DNA from: Dyadobacter diqingensis
GTDB taxonomy: Bacteria > Bacteroidota > Bacteroidia > Cytophagales > Spirosomataceae
Assembly (NCBI RefSeq): GCF_024220585.1
Contig: NZ_JAMXKF010000012.1
Location: 142,883-206,882, forward strand
Reading direction: 5' to 3'
Length of the DNA: 64,000 bases
A program made the translations under genes and the position numbers. The notes below the pieces were generated by a model. It was not told the DNA's origin. It made no database searches and saw nothing but the letters and a program-made list of their open reading frames with translations. Within the stretch, counting starts at the first letter, position 1; each line of letters begins with the position of its first letter. Shown one piece after another: positions 1-7,933 of this stretch.

Positions 1-1
1 G

Positions 2-604
2 GTTGAACAGGTTGTTGCTGCCGACCATGCCTATCTGAAACTTTCTTATGAGCTGCGCGAAGCAGAAGGATATCCTTTTTCTGTTGACTTCACAGTAAAG
101 TACAAGCTGAGTGCCAACGGCGTCTTTACGCTTACTTACAAGGCAAAAAACGTTGGTTCCCAGCCCTGCCCTACGATGTTTGGATGGCATCCTTATTTCC
201 AACTGGGGAATGAATTGGTTGATGCCTGGAAAATAAACATTCCGTCTGATACGATTGTGGTTTTCGATAACCGTATGAGCCCGACTGGAATTGCTCCTTT
301 CGCTATTGAAGGGTCGATGCCTTTGTTCAAAAAGGCACTGGACAATGCTTTTATTGTAAAGAATACAGGAGAGTCAGCGATAACACAACTAATTTCTGAG
401 AATCAGGATGTAACACTGCGGATTGAGCAGGAAACTGGTGAAGGCAAATTTAACTATCTGGTTGTGTACACGCCGCCGGCAAGAGATTGTGTAGCAATAG
501 AACCGCTAACAGCCAATGTCAACGCATTTAACAATGGGGAAGGTTTAACTACGCTTGCGCCGGGAAATACGGTTTCAGGAACGATAAAAATAAATCTGGT
601 TTAG
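2..604 (+). CDS. aldose 1-epimerase family protein, 5' partial
   Basis: This is the C-terminal part, about 200 residues, of a galactose-mutarotase-like protein; the reading frame is open from base 2 and the start lies outside the window. Aldose epimerases interconvert the alpha and beta anomers of hexoses. The visible fragment carries the FGWHPYF motif near base 176, whose His is the usual catalytic acid, and the segment VAIEPLTANVNAFN near base 494, whose Glu is the usual catalytic base. The substrate cannot be told from the sequence. The gene converges on the leftward nucleotidyltransferase gene and the two stop codons overlap within TTAG at 601-604. Confidence 0.88.
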   Translation, partial: VEQVVAADHAYLKLSYELREAEGYPFSVDFTVKYKLSANGVFTLTYKAKNVGSQPCPTMFGWHPYFQLGNELVDAWKINIPSDTIVVFDNRMSPTGIAPFAIEGSMPLFKKALDNAFIVKNTGESAITQLISENQDVTLRIEQETGEGKFNYLVVYTPPARDCVAIEPLTANVNAFNNGEGLTTLAPGNTVSGTIKINLV

Positions 605-1737
605 GATTTTCTCTGATACCAGCGTGCTTTGGGAATGATCAGTCTCCATTCCAGAAGATAGGCTAAGTGACTAAACAAAATCGAAAGTTTATCGCTTAGC
701 CTGTCACGATAAATCATATTGAAGTAGAAGATACGCCATGACTTAGTGACCGGTTTTGTCCGGGTATTTTCCCAGTGGCTTATAACCTTATTGTAAAATC
801 CCTCCGTAGGATATTGATTATCAATATTTTCACCAATGAAGTGAAGATAATTTTCTCCGCTAAACATACGCACCAGTCCCAGCGATTCCAATAAAATCTC
901 ATAAAATCCTTTTTTCCTGGCTACAGCAATAACGTATTCCCAATTGAGCTGCCCACTGAATTTCCTCAGAAGCCTTACCAGATCGGCCATATATTTCAGC
1001 TTATCCCATTGCTCCACACCTCCATGGTGAATAAGCATCATTAAAAGTTGGTTTTCCGGCGAAGGGACCCGTAATGTCGTGCCAGACACAGAAAAATTCA
1101 TCATTTGACTTGTGAGTTCATTCCAGGTCAATGAATAATGGTATCTTGGATAAGTCGTATTCCACTGTACCTCAATAGAATGTATAACGTCTGTGGTTAT
1201 GGGCGTGAGAGGAAGCTGATAATCTGTATCAAAATACAACCGGGCTACCTTATTTTCTTCCAGAAGATACTTTCTGTAAATGTCGGGTTCGAAGTTATTT
1301 CTGGCGAGCACTTTCAAGCCATTTGTGATCTGCTCTTTTCGCAGAAAAAAATCAATATCACCAAACTCCCTTAACCCCGGATTTTCATACAACATCCAAG
1401 CCCATAGCGCGCCTTTCATCAAAAATGCATCGACATTTTCCGAAGCCAGATCATTACTGATTTCAATGGAACGCCTTAAAAACAACATATTAAACACGGC
1501 CTGATTCTGGCTGTGTTCTTTCAGTTTATCAAAACAGGATGAAGAAATTTTCCTATTTGGATCCGCCTGCTGCGCATCAAACAATAGAGCGCTGACCTGA
1601 TGCCATTCTGCAAGTTCATATAGCTGCTCCCAATCTAAAATATTGACATTCGGTGGTAAAATCGCTGCATCAGCATTTCCGCCGAGGCTTGACTTCACCA
1701 AAAATGACAACTGCGGAGAAAGCTGATTAAGAGACAT
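601..1737 (-). CDS. NTP_transf_5-type nucleotidyltransferase family protein
   Basis: Last gene of the leftward RiPP-like cassette. It resembles the uncharacterised nucleotidyltransferase family found in lasso-peptide and other RiPP clusters. Motifs, counted from the TTG at 1764: KGA at 117-119 and RxFGDIDF at 132-139, the latter matching the metal-binding GxD/IDF signature of the polymerase-beta superfamily. I place the start at the ATG at 1737 (MSLNQ), which overlaps the kinase gene by 11 nt; the TTG at 1764 would give an unlikely 38-nt overlap. The overlap suggests translational coupling. Substrate unknown; a tailoring or self-regulating role is inference. Confidence 0.8.
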   Translation of the reverse strand: MSLNQLSPQLSFLVKSSLGGNADAAILPPNVNILDWEQLYELAEWHQVSALLFDAQQADPNRKISSSCFDKLKEHSQNQAVFNMLFLRRSIEISNDLASENVDAFLMKGALWAWMLYENPGLREFGDIDFFLRKEQITNGLKVLARNNFEPDIYRKYLLEENKVARLYFDTDYQLPLTPITTDVIHSIEVQWNTTYPRYHYSLTWNELTSQMMNFSVSGTTLRVPSPENQLLMMLIHHGGVEQWDKLKYMADLVRLLRKFSGQLNWEYVIAVARKKGFYEILLESLGLVRMFSGENYLHFIGENIDNQYPTEGFYNKVISHWENTRTKPVTKSWRIFYFNMIYRDRLSDKLSILFSHLAYLLEWRLIIPKARWYQRKS

Positions 1738-2656
1738 ACTCGATTGAATCTGTTGACAGCGCAATGCTCTCGTCTACCCATTTCTCTAATTTAGAAAAAC
1801 CTGCCGGCCTTCTTTTACGCCACATTCCGGAAGATTTTGCACATAGAAAACTTTGTGTAAAATGACTTTCCATTAACTTTTTCTTCAAAAATGCTATCGG
1901 CAACGGGAAATTCTTAAGGGTTTCAATAGGGATTTCCGAGGGTTTCAGCGCCTGTAAAGCCGGGCGATTATTTGCTTTATGTAAAAAGAAAATATCACTC
2001 AACGGAACTGCCTCCTGACTGAATACTCCTTCCGGTTTGTAGGAAAACTTATTCACCCCTTCACTAACAGGTTCCAGCACCGCCCGGTCGTAGGACAATC
2101 CGTTAACGGTGTTATCCCAGATTTTCAGTTGCGGATATCCCGGAATAATATAGGCCTTTCCTTTGTCATCAAATTTGATTGCCGTCAGATCGTCACTCAA
2201 AAGCGTACAACCGGCTTTTATAAATGCCGCGGCAGTAGTGGATTTTCCAGCACCCGGATTTCCCATAAAACACCAGGCCTCATTACCGATTTTCACTGCG
2301 CTTGCGTGCAACAGGAAATATCCCTTTTGAAATAAAATCATTGCCAGTGCTTCACTGACTACAAAAAGGCTTAACAGATTTTTATCCTCCGTATGCGCTG
2401 AAACAATAAGTTTTTCACCCTTGACCGCTTTAAAGTCAGCAACTCCGTCCCAGTGCAGGATCAGATTTTCTTCTTCGTCCTGACCAAATAAGGCTCTAAT
2501 GCCTCTTCGGTGTATGGGTGCCTTTTTTAACTTTGGAAGTATAACTTCTCCCTTTATTATTGCAAGATCTATTTCGGCAGTTTTTTGCCCCGGCGTGAGT
2601 TCGGGTAATTCTATTTCAGAGGAAATGGTTAATCCGTAAGCTTTGTAAAAAGGCAT
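1727..2656 (-). CDS. HPr kinase-like serine kinase domain protein
   Basis: About 309 residues. The second half looks like the HPr kinase/phosphorylase C-terminal domain: LHASAV at 116-121, a Walker A GNPGAGKST at 132-140, then LLSDDL at 152-157. Proteins of this type occur in lasso-peptide clusters, and in the paeninodin system such a kinase phosphorylates the C-terminal Ser of the precursor peptide. Here it sits between the B2-type protease and the nucleotidyltransferase, so a peptide-tailoring role is likely by context. The N-terminal 110 residues resemble the usual beta-rich N-terminal extension of this group. A true carbohydrate-regulation HPr kinase is unlikely, since ptsH and other PTS genes are absent. 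Confidence 0.8.
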   Translation of the reverse strand: MPFYKAYGLTISSEIELPELTPGQKTAEIDLAIIKGEVILPKLKKAPIHRRGIRALFGQDEEENLILHWDGVADFKAVKGEKLIVSAHTEDKNLLSLFVVSEALAMILFQKGYFLLHASAVKIGNEAWCFMGNPGAGKSTTAAAFIKAGCTLLSDDLTAIKFDDKGKAYIIPGYPQLKIWDNTVNGLSYDRAVLEPVSEGVNKFSYKPEGVFSQEAVPLSDIFFLHKANNRPALQALKPSEIPIETLKNFPLPIAFLKKKLMESHFTQSFLCAKSSGMWRKRRPAGFSKLEKWVDESIALSTDSIEYVS

Positions 2657-2675
2657 GTGTGTGATTTAATGTAAA

Positions 2676-3116
2676 TTATTCCCAAACCCATAAACGTTGA
2701 TAAGAGACAGATCCTGACCAGTCTCCAATAATAACTTTCCCCTCTTTTTCAACCCAGGCGTGTGCTTCGAAAGCTTTGTGAGGATTAATTTCAATGCCGA
2801 TTTCTAAACTTAATGAAGGTACTTTACGAAGAAGATATTTTGTAGCCAATGCCCTGGGGAGGCATAAAAGCGCAAAGGGTAATACATTTGCTGCCATATT
2901 AACAGCTTTAACCGTCTCTTCAATCTTAACCGAAGACATCTCCTGCATCGCTTTCGTATCCGTAATCCAGTGAAATAACTTTCGGAAAGTCTGGAAGGGC
3001 AAAACTGTCAGGCCTGTTTTAACAAGCAAAAGTGTAACAGCGGCATGCAAAAACCTAAATTTCGCATACCCTGATAAATTCTGCCATTTAAACCAGTAGG
3101 TTTTCAGTTTTTCCAC
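2676..3116 (-). CDS. lasso peptide biosynthesis B2-type (transglutaminase-like) protease
   Basis: 146 residues, the normal size of a stand-alone B2 protein. The family is a transglutaminase-fold cysteine protease that removes the leader peptide from RiPP precursors. The expected triad is visible: Cys85 in LLCLPRALA, His119 in EAHAWVE and Asp132 in VIIGDW. It starts with GTG 6 nt after the PqqD-like stop codon, and the B1/B2 pairing (RRE plus protease) is typical of lasso clusters. No precursor gene and no asparagine-synthetase-like cyclase is visible within the window, so the substrate is unknown. Confidence 0.87.
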   Translation of the reverse strand: MEKLKTYWFKWQNLSGYAKFRFLHAAVTLLLVKTGLTVLPFQTFRKLFHWITDTKAMQEMSSVKIEETVKAVNMAANVLPFALLCLPRALATKYLLRKVPSLSLEIGIEINPHKAFEAHAWVEKEGKVIIGDWSGSVSYQRLWVWE

Positions 3117-3122
3117 CAGTGA

Positions 3123-3389
3123 TTATTGGGTTACTTCTACCAACTTTTCAGAAATAAGATCATTCAAAAGTACTTCAACGTCTTCCAGACATGTTTTTTC
3201 ATCAATATCGTATTCTCCAAGCACCGTTTCGCAAAGTGCCTCGAGTGTCCGAGGTTCTTCCTCCAATGAATTCCAGACCAACGCGCCTACTTCGTCAAGA
3301 CCGTAGTAAGCCCCTTTGTTGTGGTTAAGAATAACGATTTCCCCTCCTACTTTTGATGCAATTTGCTGAGATGTCAGTTTGTATTTCAT
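3123..3389 (-). CDS. PqqD family RiPP recognition element
   Basis: 88 residues, the size of a discrete PqqD-like RRE. These winged-helix proteins bind the leader of a ribosomal peptide precursor and deliver it to the maturation enzymes. The core VILNHNKGAYYGLDEVGALVWNSL (about 19-42) matches the family pattern of a hydrophobic strand followed by YxLNxxGxxIW. It is the first gene of the leftward cassette and has a good Bacteroidota promoter at 3438-3470. Since pqqABCE genes are absent, PQQ synthesis is not the role; lasso-like or other RiPP processing is more likely. Confidence 0.88.
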   Translation of the reverse strand: MKYKLTSQQIASKVGGEIVILNHNKGAYYGLDEVGALVWNSLEEEPRTLEALCETVLGEYDIDEKTCLEDVEVLLNDLISEKLVEVTQ

Positions 3390-3437
3390 ATTGGTATTAA
3401 GTCAATAATTTTCGTGTGTATGTGTTTTTATCGAATA

Positions 3438-3470
3438 CAAAGTTAGAAATAATAACTATTCGATTTCAAA
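3438..3470 (-). promoter_or_regulatory. Bacteroidota-type promoter of the RiPP-like cassette
   Basis: Read on the minus strand there is a TTTG (complement of 3467-3470), a 21-nt spacer and a perfect TAnnTTTG box, TAACTTTG (complement of 3438-3445), about 50 nt before the PqqD-like ATG. The upstream box lies inside the last codons of the aldehyde dehydrogenase gene, so the cassette can be transcribed independently. Confidence 0.6.
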
Positions 3471-4994
3471 TTTTATTCCTTGTGCCAATGGCAAAACAGC
3501 GCTGTAATTGATCGTTGTTGTTTGTCTGCGCATATAAGCTTTCCACGCGTCGGACCCGGACTCACGTCCGCCGCCCGTTTCCTTCTCGCCGCCAAAGGCT
3601 CCACCGATCTCCGCGCCTGAGGTTCCGATGTTGACATTGGCAATACCGCAGTCGGAACCAGCCTGTGACAAAAATTGCTCCGATTCCCGGATATTCAAAG
3701 TAAAAATGGCAGAAGATAATCCTTGCGGGACAGAATTCTGAATTTCTATCGCCTCTTCCAGATCACGATATTGAATAACATAAAGAATTGGCGCAAATGT
3801 TTCTGTCTGCACAATCGTGGAATCAGCCGTCACCTCTGCAATGCATGGAGCAACATAACATCCTGAATTGTAAACATCTCCTTTCAAAACTTCCGGCTCT
3901 ACGATAAAACGACCACCCTCCTTCCTGATTTTTTCGATCGCGCTCTTATACTGTTCAACTGCAATTTTGTCAATAAGCGGCCCCACATGATTATTTTCAT
4001 CCAGCGGATTTCCAATCCTTAGTTGTCCGTAGGCCTTAACCAGCCGCTGTTTAACCGTTTCATAAATATCCGAATGGATAATTAATCTTCTTGTAGAAGT
4101 GCATCTTTGTCCGGCAGTACCCACGGCTCCGAACACTATACCCGGGATTGCCACGTTCAGATCAGCACTTGGTGCAAGAATAATGGCATTGTTACCGCCT
4201 AGCTCCAACAAACTTTTCCCTAAACGTTTCGCCACGGTTTCACCTACTGCCCGGCCCATTCTGGTGCTTCCTGTTGCAGAAATCAACGCGATACGTTCAT
4301 CTTCTGCCAAAAGCTGCCCGATTTCCCTATCACCTGTTATGATCGAAGAAATGCCTTCCGGTAGGTTGTTTTCTTTTAAAACATCGTGGATGATATTCTG
4401 ACAAGCGATGGCCGTAAGCGGTGTTTTCTCCGAAGGCTTCCAAATGCAAACATCACCACATACCCAGGCCAGCATGGCGTTCCAGGACCAAACGGCGACA
4501 GGAAAATTAAATGCCGAAATAATTCCGACGATGCCCAGCGGATGCCACTGTTCGTACATACGGTGTTGCGGGCGCTCACTATGCATGCTCAAACCGTACA
4601 GTTGCCGTGATAATCCCACTGCGAAATCACAGATATCGATCATTTCCTGCACTTCGCCCAAGCCTTCCTGCAAGCTTTTACCCATTTCATAACTGACCAG
4701 CATCCCCAGGGATTGTTTATTCGTCCGTAATCGCTCCCCCATCTGCCGTATAATTTCTCCACGTTTTGGTGCCGGAATCAGCCGCCAAACCTTGAAAGCA
4801 CTATTGGCGGCCTTCACAACCTTTTCGTAATCCCCTTTATTCGCAGACGATACTATGGCTATCAATTTTCCGTCAACCGGAGAAAAGGATTCAATTACGA
4901 CACCACCGCCCTCCCAGGCTTGCAGACCGGTCGTTACACCGTCATTAACAGGTTTAATATCAAGTTTGCCGAGAATTTCTTTTATATCGATCAT
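3456..4994 (-). CDS. ALDH7-type aldehyde dehydrogenase (probable piperideine-6-carboxylate / aminoadipate-semialdehyde dehydrogenase)
   Basis: About 512 residues from the ATG at 4994; a TTG at 5030 would add 12 residues but ALDH7 proteins normally begin close to MIDIKEIL. Aldehyde dehydrogenase features are clear: WHPLGIVGIISAFNFP, the KPSEKTPL NAD-binding segment, ELGGNNAI carrying the general-base Glu, and GTAGQRCTSTRRL with the catalytic Cys. ALDH7 enzymes oxidise alpha-aminoadipic semialdehyde, in equilibrium with piperideine-6-carboxylate, to 2-aminoadipate in lysine degradation. The gene immediately upstream is a saccharopine/lysine-dehydrogenase-like enzyme, which supports that assignment over betaine or methylmalonate semialdehyde dehydrogenase. 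Confidence 0.85.
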   Translation of the reverse strand: MIDIKEILGKLDIKPVNDGVTTGLQAWEGGGVVIESFSPVDGKLIAIVSSANKGDYEKVVKAANSAFKVWRLIPAPKRGEIIRQMGERLRTNKQSLGMLVSYEMGKSLQEGLGEVQEMIDICDFAVGLSRQLYGLSMHSERPQHRMYEQWHPLGIVGIISAFNFPVAVWSWNAMLAWVCGDVCIWKPSEKTPLTAIACQNIIHDVLKENNLPEGISSIITGDREIGQLLAEDERIALISATGSTRMGRAVGETVAKRLGKSLLELGGNNAIILAPSADLNVAIPGIVFGAVGTAGQRCTSTRRLIIHSDIYETVKQRLVKAYGQLRIGNPLDENNHVGPLIDKIAVEQYKSAIEKIRKEGGRFIVEPEVLKGDVYNSGCYVAPCIAEVTADSTIVQTETFAPILYVIQYRDLEEAIEIQNSVPQGLSSAIFTLNIRESEQFLSQAGSDCGIANVNIGTSGAEIGGAFGGEKETGGGRESGSDAWKAYMRRQTTTINYSAVLPLAQGIKFEIE

Positions 4995-5131
4995 AGTTTT
5001 TTTGATTGCCGGATTATATTCATGAATCAAGTGAAGGGAAATTTGATTGTTAAAAAGTCCACGCTGGGTATCCCTGTTTCTAAAACCTCACTTCTGGGTA
5101 ACCTGACTTTCTCCCTAAAATCAATCTTTCC

Positions 5132-6184
5132 TTAATCAAACAAATTGCCGGTACTGGTTTTCAAAAAAGCTTCCAGGGTTATCTCCTCCTGTTTGATAAA
5201 TCCCTTGTTCGGCAAAGCCCCATCGGCCACCATCTCGACCACAGAAACAATCGACGCTGCCGTAGTCCACGAAATGGCCCGCCAGTGTTGTCCGTCAATC
5301 TTAATCGGGTGATAGGCGCGGTAAAACTCTTCCCGTTCCAGCAATTTGCCTTTCCAGCCTTCCACCACGGCATAAACGTAAACTACATCCTGCTGAACAG
5401 CTGGTTTAGCTTCCGTCAGGATTTGCTCAACCAGCTCGCGTTTCTCCTTTAGGATCAATTCATACAATAAAAACCGCATCAGACTGCAATGACCGGGATA
5501 TCGAATGGTCTTGTAATTCAGCGTATCCAGCTTTCCTTCAAAAGTTTCACACATGGTGCCCAAACCACCCGACGTACTAAACGCTTCAAATTCCTGACCC
5601 TCAATATTGATCATTTCGATTCCTTCCAACGAAGGCACCATTTTCCTTACACCGTTGTGAATTACTTCTGCGTCATTAAGATATTCGTTCACGACACCGG
5701 CCGGCGACCAGGTAAAGGAATAACCCATGAGTCCGTTCGGGTAACGGGGCAGCGCCCCTACCCGCAATTCAATATCCCGGATCTTGGTAAACCGCTTTGC
5801 CAGATCAGTCCCTACAATACCGATAAAACCAGGAGCCAGTCCGCATTGCGGTACCATTACAGCCTTGCTGTCCTTAGCCATCTCGCGAATCGCAGCCGTT
5901 GTTCCTACATCTTCGGTCAGATCAAAATAATGGATACCTTTTCGGTTGGCCAGCTGTGCAATGGGTAAATTCAGGTTGTAAGGCATGCACGAAACCACGG
6001 CATCGGCATGCAGAAGAATTTCTTCCAGAAAGGAATTTTGGGAAATGTCACCAGCCTTGAACGAAAAAGGAATTTCAACAGGTGGTTTCACCTTATCAAT
6101 TCCTGTGACCTGAAAACGCTTACTTAATAAAGTCGCGACGAGTGATCCGACTTTTCCCAGACCTATTACAACTACATTTTTCAT
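5132..6184 (-). CDS. saccharopine dehydrogenase family protein (possibly lysine 6-dehydrogenase)
   Basis: 350 residues with an N-terminal Rossmann fold (VVVIGLGKVGSLVA, about 4-17) and the conserved CGLAPGFIGIVG segment of the saccharopine-dehydrogenase family. EAFSTSGGLGT and KTIRYPGH are also shared with lysine 6-dehydrogenases. LysDH deaminates lysine at C6 to piperideine-6-carboxylate, the substrate of the ALDH7-type enzyme encoded 137 nt downstream (its ATG at 4994), so the two would take lysine to 2-aminoadipate. The other possible reaction is glutamate-forming saccharopine cleavage, which gives the same semialdehyde but would need a lysine-ketoglutarate reductase, not seen here. Confidence 0.78.
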   Translation of the reverse strand: MKNVVVIGLGKVGSLVATLLSKRFQVTGIDKVKPPVEIPFSFKAGDISQNSFLEEILLHADAVVSCMPYNLNLPIAQLANRKGIHYFDLTEDVGTTAAIREMAKDSKAVMVPQCGLAPGFIGIVGTDLAKRFTKIRDIELRVGALPRYPNGLMGYSFTWSPAGVVNEYLNDAEVIHNGVRKMVPSLEGIEMINIEGQEFEAFSTSGGLGTMCETFEGKLDTLNYKTIRYPGHCSLMRFLLYELILKEKRELVEQILTEAKPAVQQDVVYVYAVVEGWKGKLLEREEFYRAYHPIKIDGQHWRAISWTTAASIVSVVEMVADGALPNKGFIKQEEITLEAFLKTSTGNLFD

Positions 6185-6337
6185 AAACCGATGATTTGTG
6201 ATGAAGTGTAAAATTCAAACTGATCAAGTAAATTCTGTCCGGCATAGGCCCTGATCCGCTAAGCCCCGAAACAAAACCCGAACTATTTACCTGGAAAAGA
6301 TTTTAATGAAAGATAGGAAAAGAAATTGCAGTTTTAT

Positions 6338-6366
6338 AAAACTTACAAGCCATTTTTGTAAGTTTT
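6338..6366. promoter_or_regulatory. perfect 10-bp inverted repeat in a divergent intergenic region
   Basis: AAAACTTACA (6338-6347), a 9-nt spacer, then TGTAAGTTTT (6357-6366), lying 15 nt before the ATG of the flavoprotein gene and 153 nt from the start of the divergent dehydrogenase gene. It could be an operator or an mRNA hairpin in the 5' leader. There is no gene end nearby, so a terminator is unlikely. Confidence 0.45.
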
Positions 6367-6381
6367 TCAACGATTCATTGT

Positions 6382-7614
6382 ATGCAGATTGTGATTATAG
6401 GAGGAGGTGCTTCGGGATTTATGGCTGCCATAACTGCCGCAGAAACTTATCCTGATGCCCGGATTATTATTTTAGAAAAAAACAAAACCGTACTGAATAA
6501 AGTAAGAGTGTCGGGCGGCGGGCGCTGCAATGTTACGCACAAACCTTCCGACCTTCGTTTTTTCATAAAAAATTATCCACGCGGCGAAAAGTTTTTAAGA
6601 AAACTTCTGGCACAATTTGATGCACAATCCACAGTCGACTGGTTTGAAAACCGTGGTGTAAAACTGAAAACAGAAAATGACGGCAGGATGTTTCCTGTCA
6701 CAGACTCGTCCCAGACCATCATCGAATGCCTGACACGGGCTGCAAAAATGTCCAATATTGACGTCCGAACCAGTACCGCAGTGAAATCCTTTGCCTGGAC
6801 TGAGGGAGAAAACGGTTCCCGGTTTTCGATTTTACTGGATTCGGAAGACGCGCTTTCTGCTGACAGACTAGTGATCGCAACGGGCGGACATCCGAAGTCC
6901 AGCGGTTTCAAATGGCTTAGCGATCATGCTCACACGATTATCGAGCCTTTCCCATCACTCTTCACTTTTAATGTGCCAAACGGATATCTGCTTCCGCTTG
7001 CGGGGGTGGCTGTTCAGGATGCACATGTCAAAATTATCGGTACCAAACACGAATGGCGGGGTCCCGTTTTACTGACGCATTGGGGATTCAGCGGTCCCGC
7101 GATTTTGAAATTATCTGCCTGGGGAGCACGTGATCTGGCGTCTCTCGACTATCATTTCACCTTCAAAATAAACTGGCTGCCGGATATGAATGAACAGCAG
7201 GTTCGGGAGTTTTTGATCGCAGAAAAAACCAATACGCCAAAACAGCAGGTCACTTCGCACGCGCGGTTCGGCTTGCCATCACGTTTATGGAAAGCTTTTA
7301 CTGAAAAGGCCGAAGTCAGTGAAAATTTACGCTGGTCGGAAGCGACAAACAAAGTCCTTAACCGGATGGCGGAACTCCTGACCAATAGCCAGTTTGATGT
7401 AAAAGGCAAAAGCACGTATAAGGAAGAATTTGTTACCTGCGGTGGTATCGCACTTTCTGACATTGACCAGAGTACCCTTGAAAGCAAGAAGGTTCCTGGC
7501 CTATTTTTTGCAGGAGAAGTGCTGGATGTTGATGGGATAACGGGCGGATTTAATTTCCAAAATGCCTGGACAACGGGATTTGTGGTCGGTAAAGAAATTG
7601 GAAAAATTGGCTAA
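6382..7614 (+). CDS. BaiN/HI0933-like FAD-dependent oxidoreductase
   Basis: 410 residues, the usual length of the HI0933/BaiN family. The N-terminus is a dinucleotide-binding fold (VIIGGGASGFMAAITAAE, 4-21), followed by KVRVSGGGRCNVTH and, near the C-terminus, the FAD-contacting segment GLFFAGEVLDVDGITGGFNFQ. Members bind FAD and NAD(P)H; some reduce bile acid intermediates, but the substrate of most is unknown. The gene stands alone, transcribed rightward from a divergent intergenic region. Confidence 0.88.
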   Translation: MQIVIIGGGASGFMAAITAAETYPDARIIILEKNKTVLNKVRVSGGGRCNVTHKPSDLRFFIKNYPRGEKFLRKLLAQFDAQSTVDWFENRGVKLKTENDGRMFPVTDSSQTIIECLTRAAKMSNIDVRTSTAVKSFAWTEGENGSRFSILLDSEDALSADRLVIATGGHPKSSGFKWLSDHAHTIIEPFPSLFTFNVPNGYLLPLAGVAVQDAHVKIIGTKHEWRGPVLLTHWGFSGPAILKLSAWGARDLASLDYHFTFKINWLPDMNEQQVREFLIAEKTNTPKQQVTSHARFGLPSRLWKAFTEKAEVSENLRWSEATNKVLNRMAELLTNSQFDVKGKSTYKEEFVTCGGIALSDIDQSTLESKKVPGLFFAGEVLDVDGITGGFNFQNAWTTGFVVGKEIGKIG

Positions 7615-7933
7615 AGCTGCATGTCGCCTCAACATTGTTCCACCAGGCGACTTCGAAGGAGTCTTTCATCGATATTAGCCATACCCTTTCTATAAACAGG
7701 ATGCTCCTAAAGGAGCGGTCGTGTTATAAACAGGCGGTTATGTCATTTTAAATCTGGTTCCTTTGAGAACTGTCGGGTTACAAGCGAGCGATTAGGGTAC
7801 TCTAATCTGGCTCCTTTAGGAGCTCTCTGTTTATAGCAATCAGGATTTATCGGCAATAGTCTGGCTCCTTCGGAGCCTCCTGCCTTTAACGTGCTTTTCG
7901 CTCCGCAAGGAGATTTCGAAGGAGCGATATTTT
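7615..7933. repeat. array of small palindromic (REP/REPIN-like) repeats
   Basis: This 319-nt gene-free stretch lies between the converging flavoprotein and uvrC genes. Three direct copies of TCTGG(C/T)TCCTT begin at 7753, 7806 and 7860, a period of 53-54 nt, and the second and third close into the hairpins GCTCCTTTAGGAGC and GGCTCCTTCGGAGCC. A reversed copy, TATAAACAGG plus GCTCCTAAAGGAGC (7691-7716), pairs with 7809-7834 with 3 mismatches in 26. A further CTCCGCAAGGAG lies at 7891-7902, and TTCGAAGGAG occurs at both ends (about 7652 and 7914). No ORF is credible here. Confidence 0.7.

Noticed and set aside
7615..7933. Phased repeats that could look like a CRISPR array
   Set aside because: The units are palindromes with no unique spacers of even length and no leader or cas genes; they fit REP-type elements.
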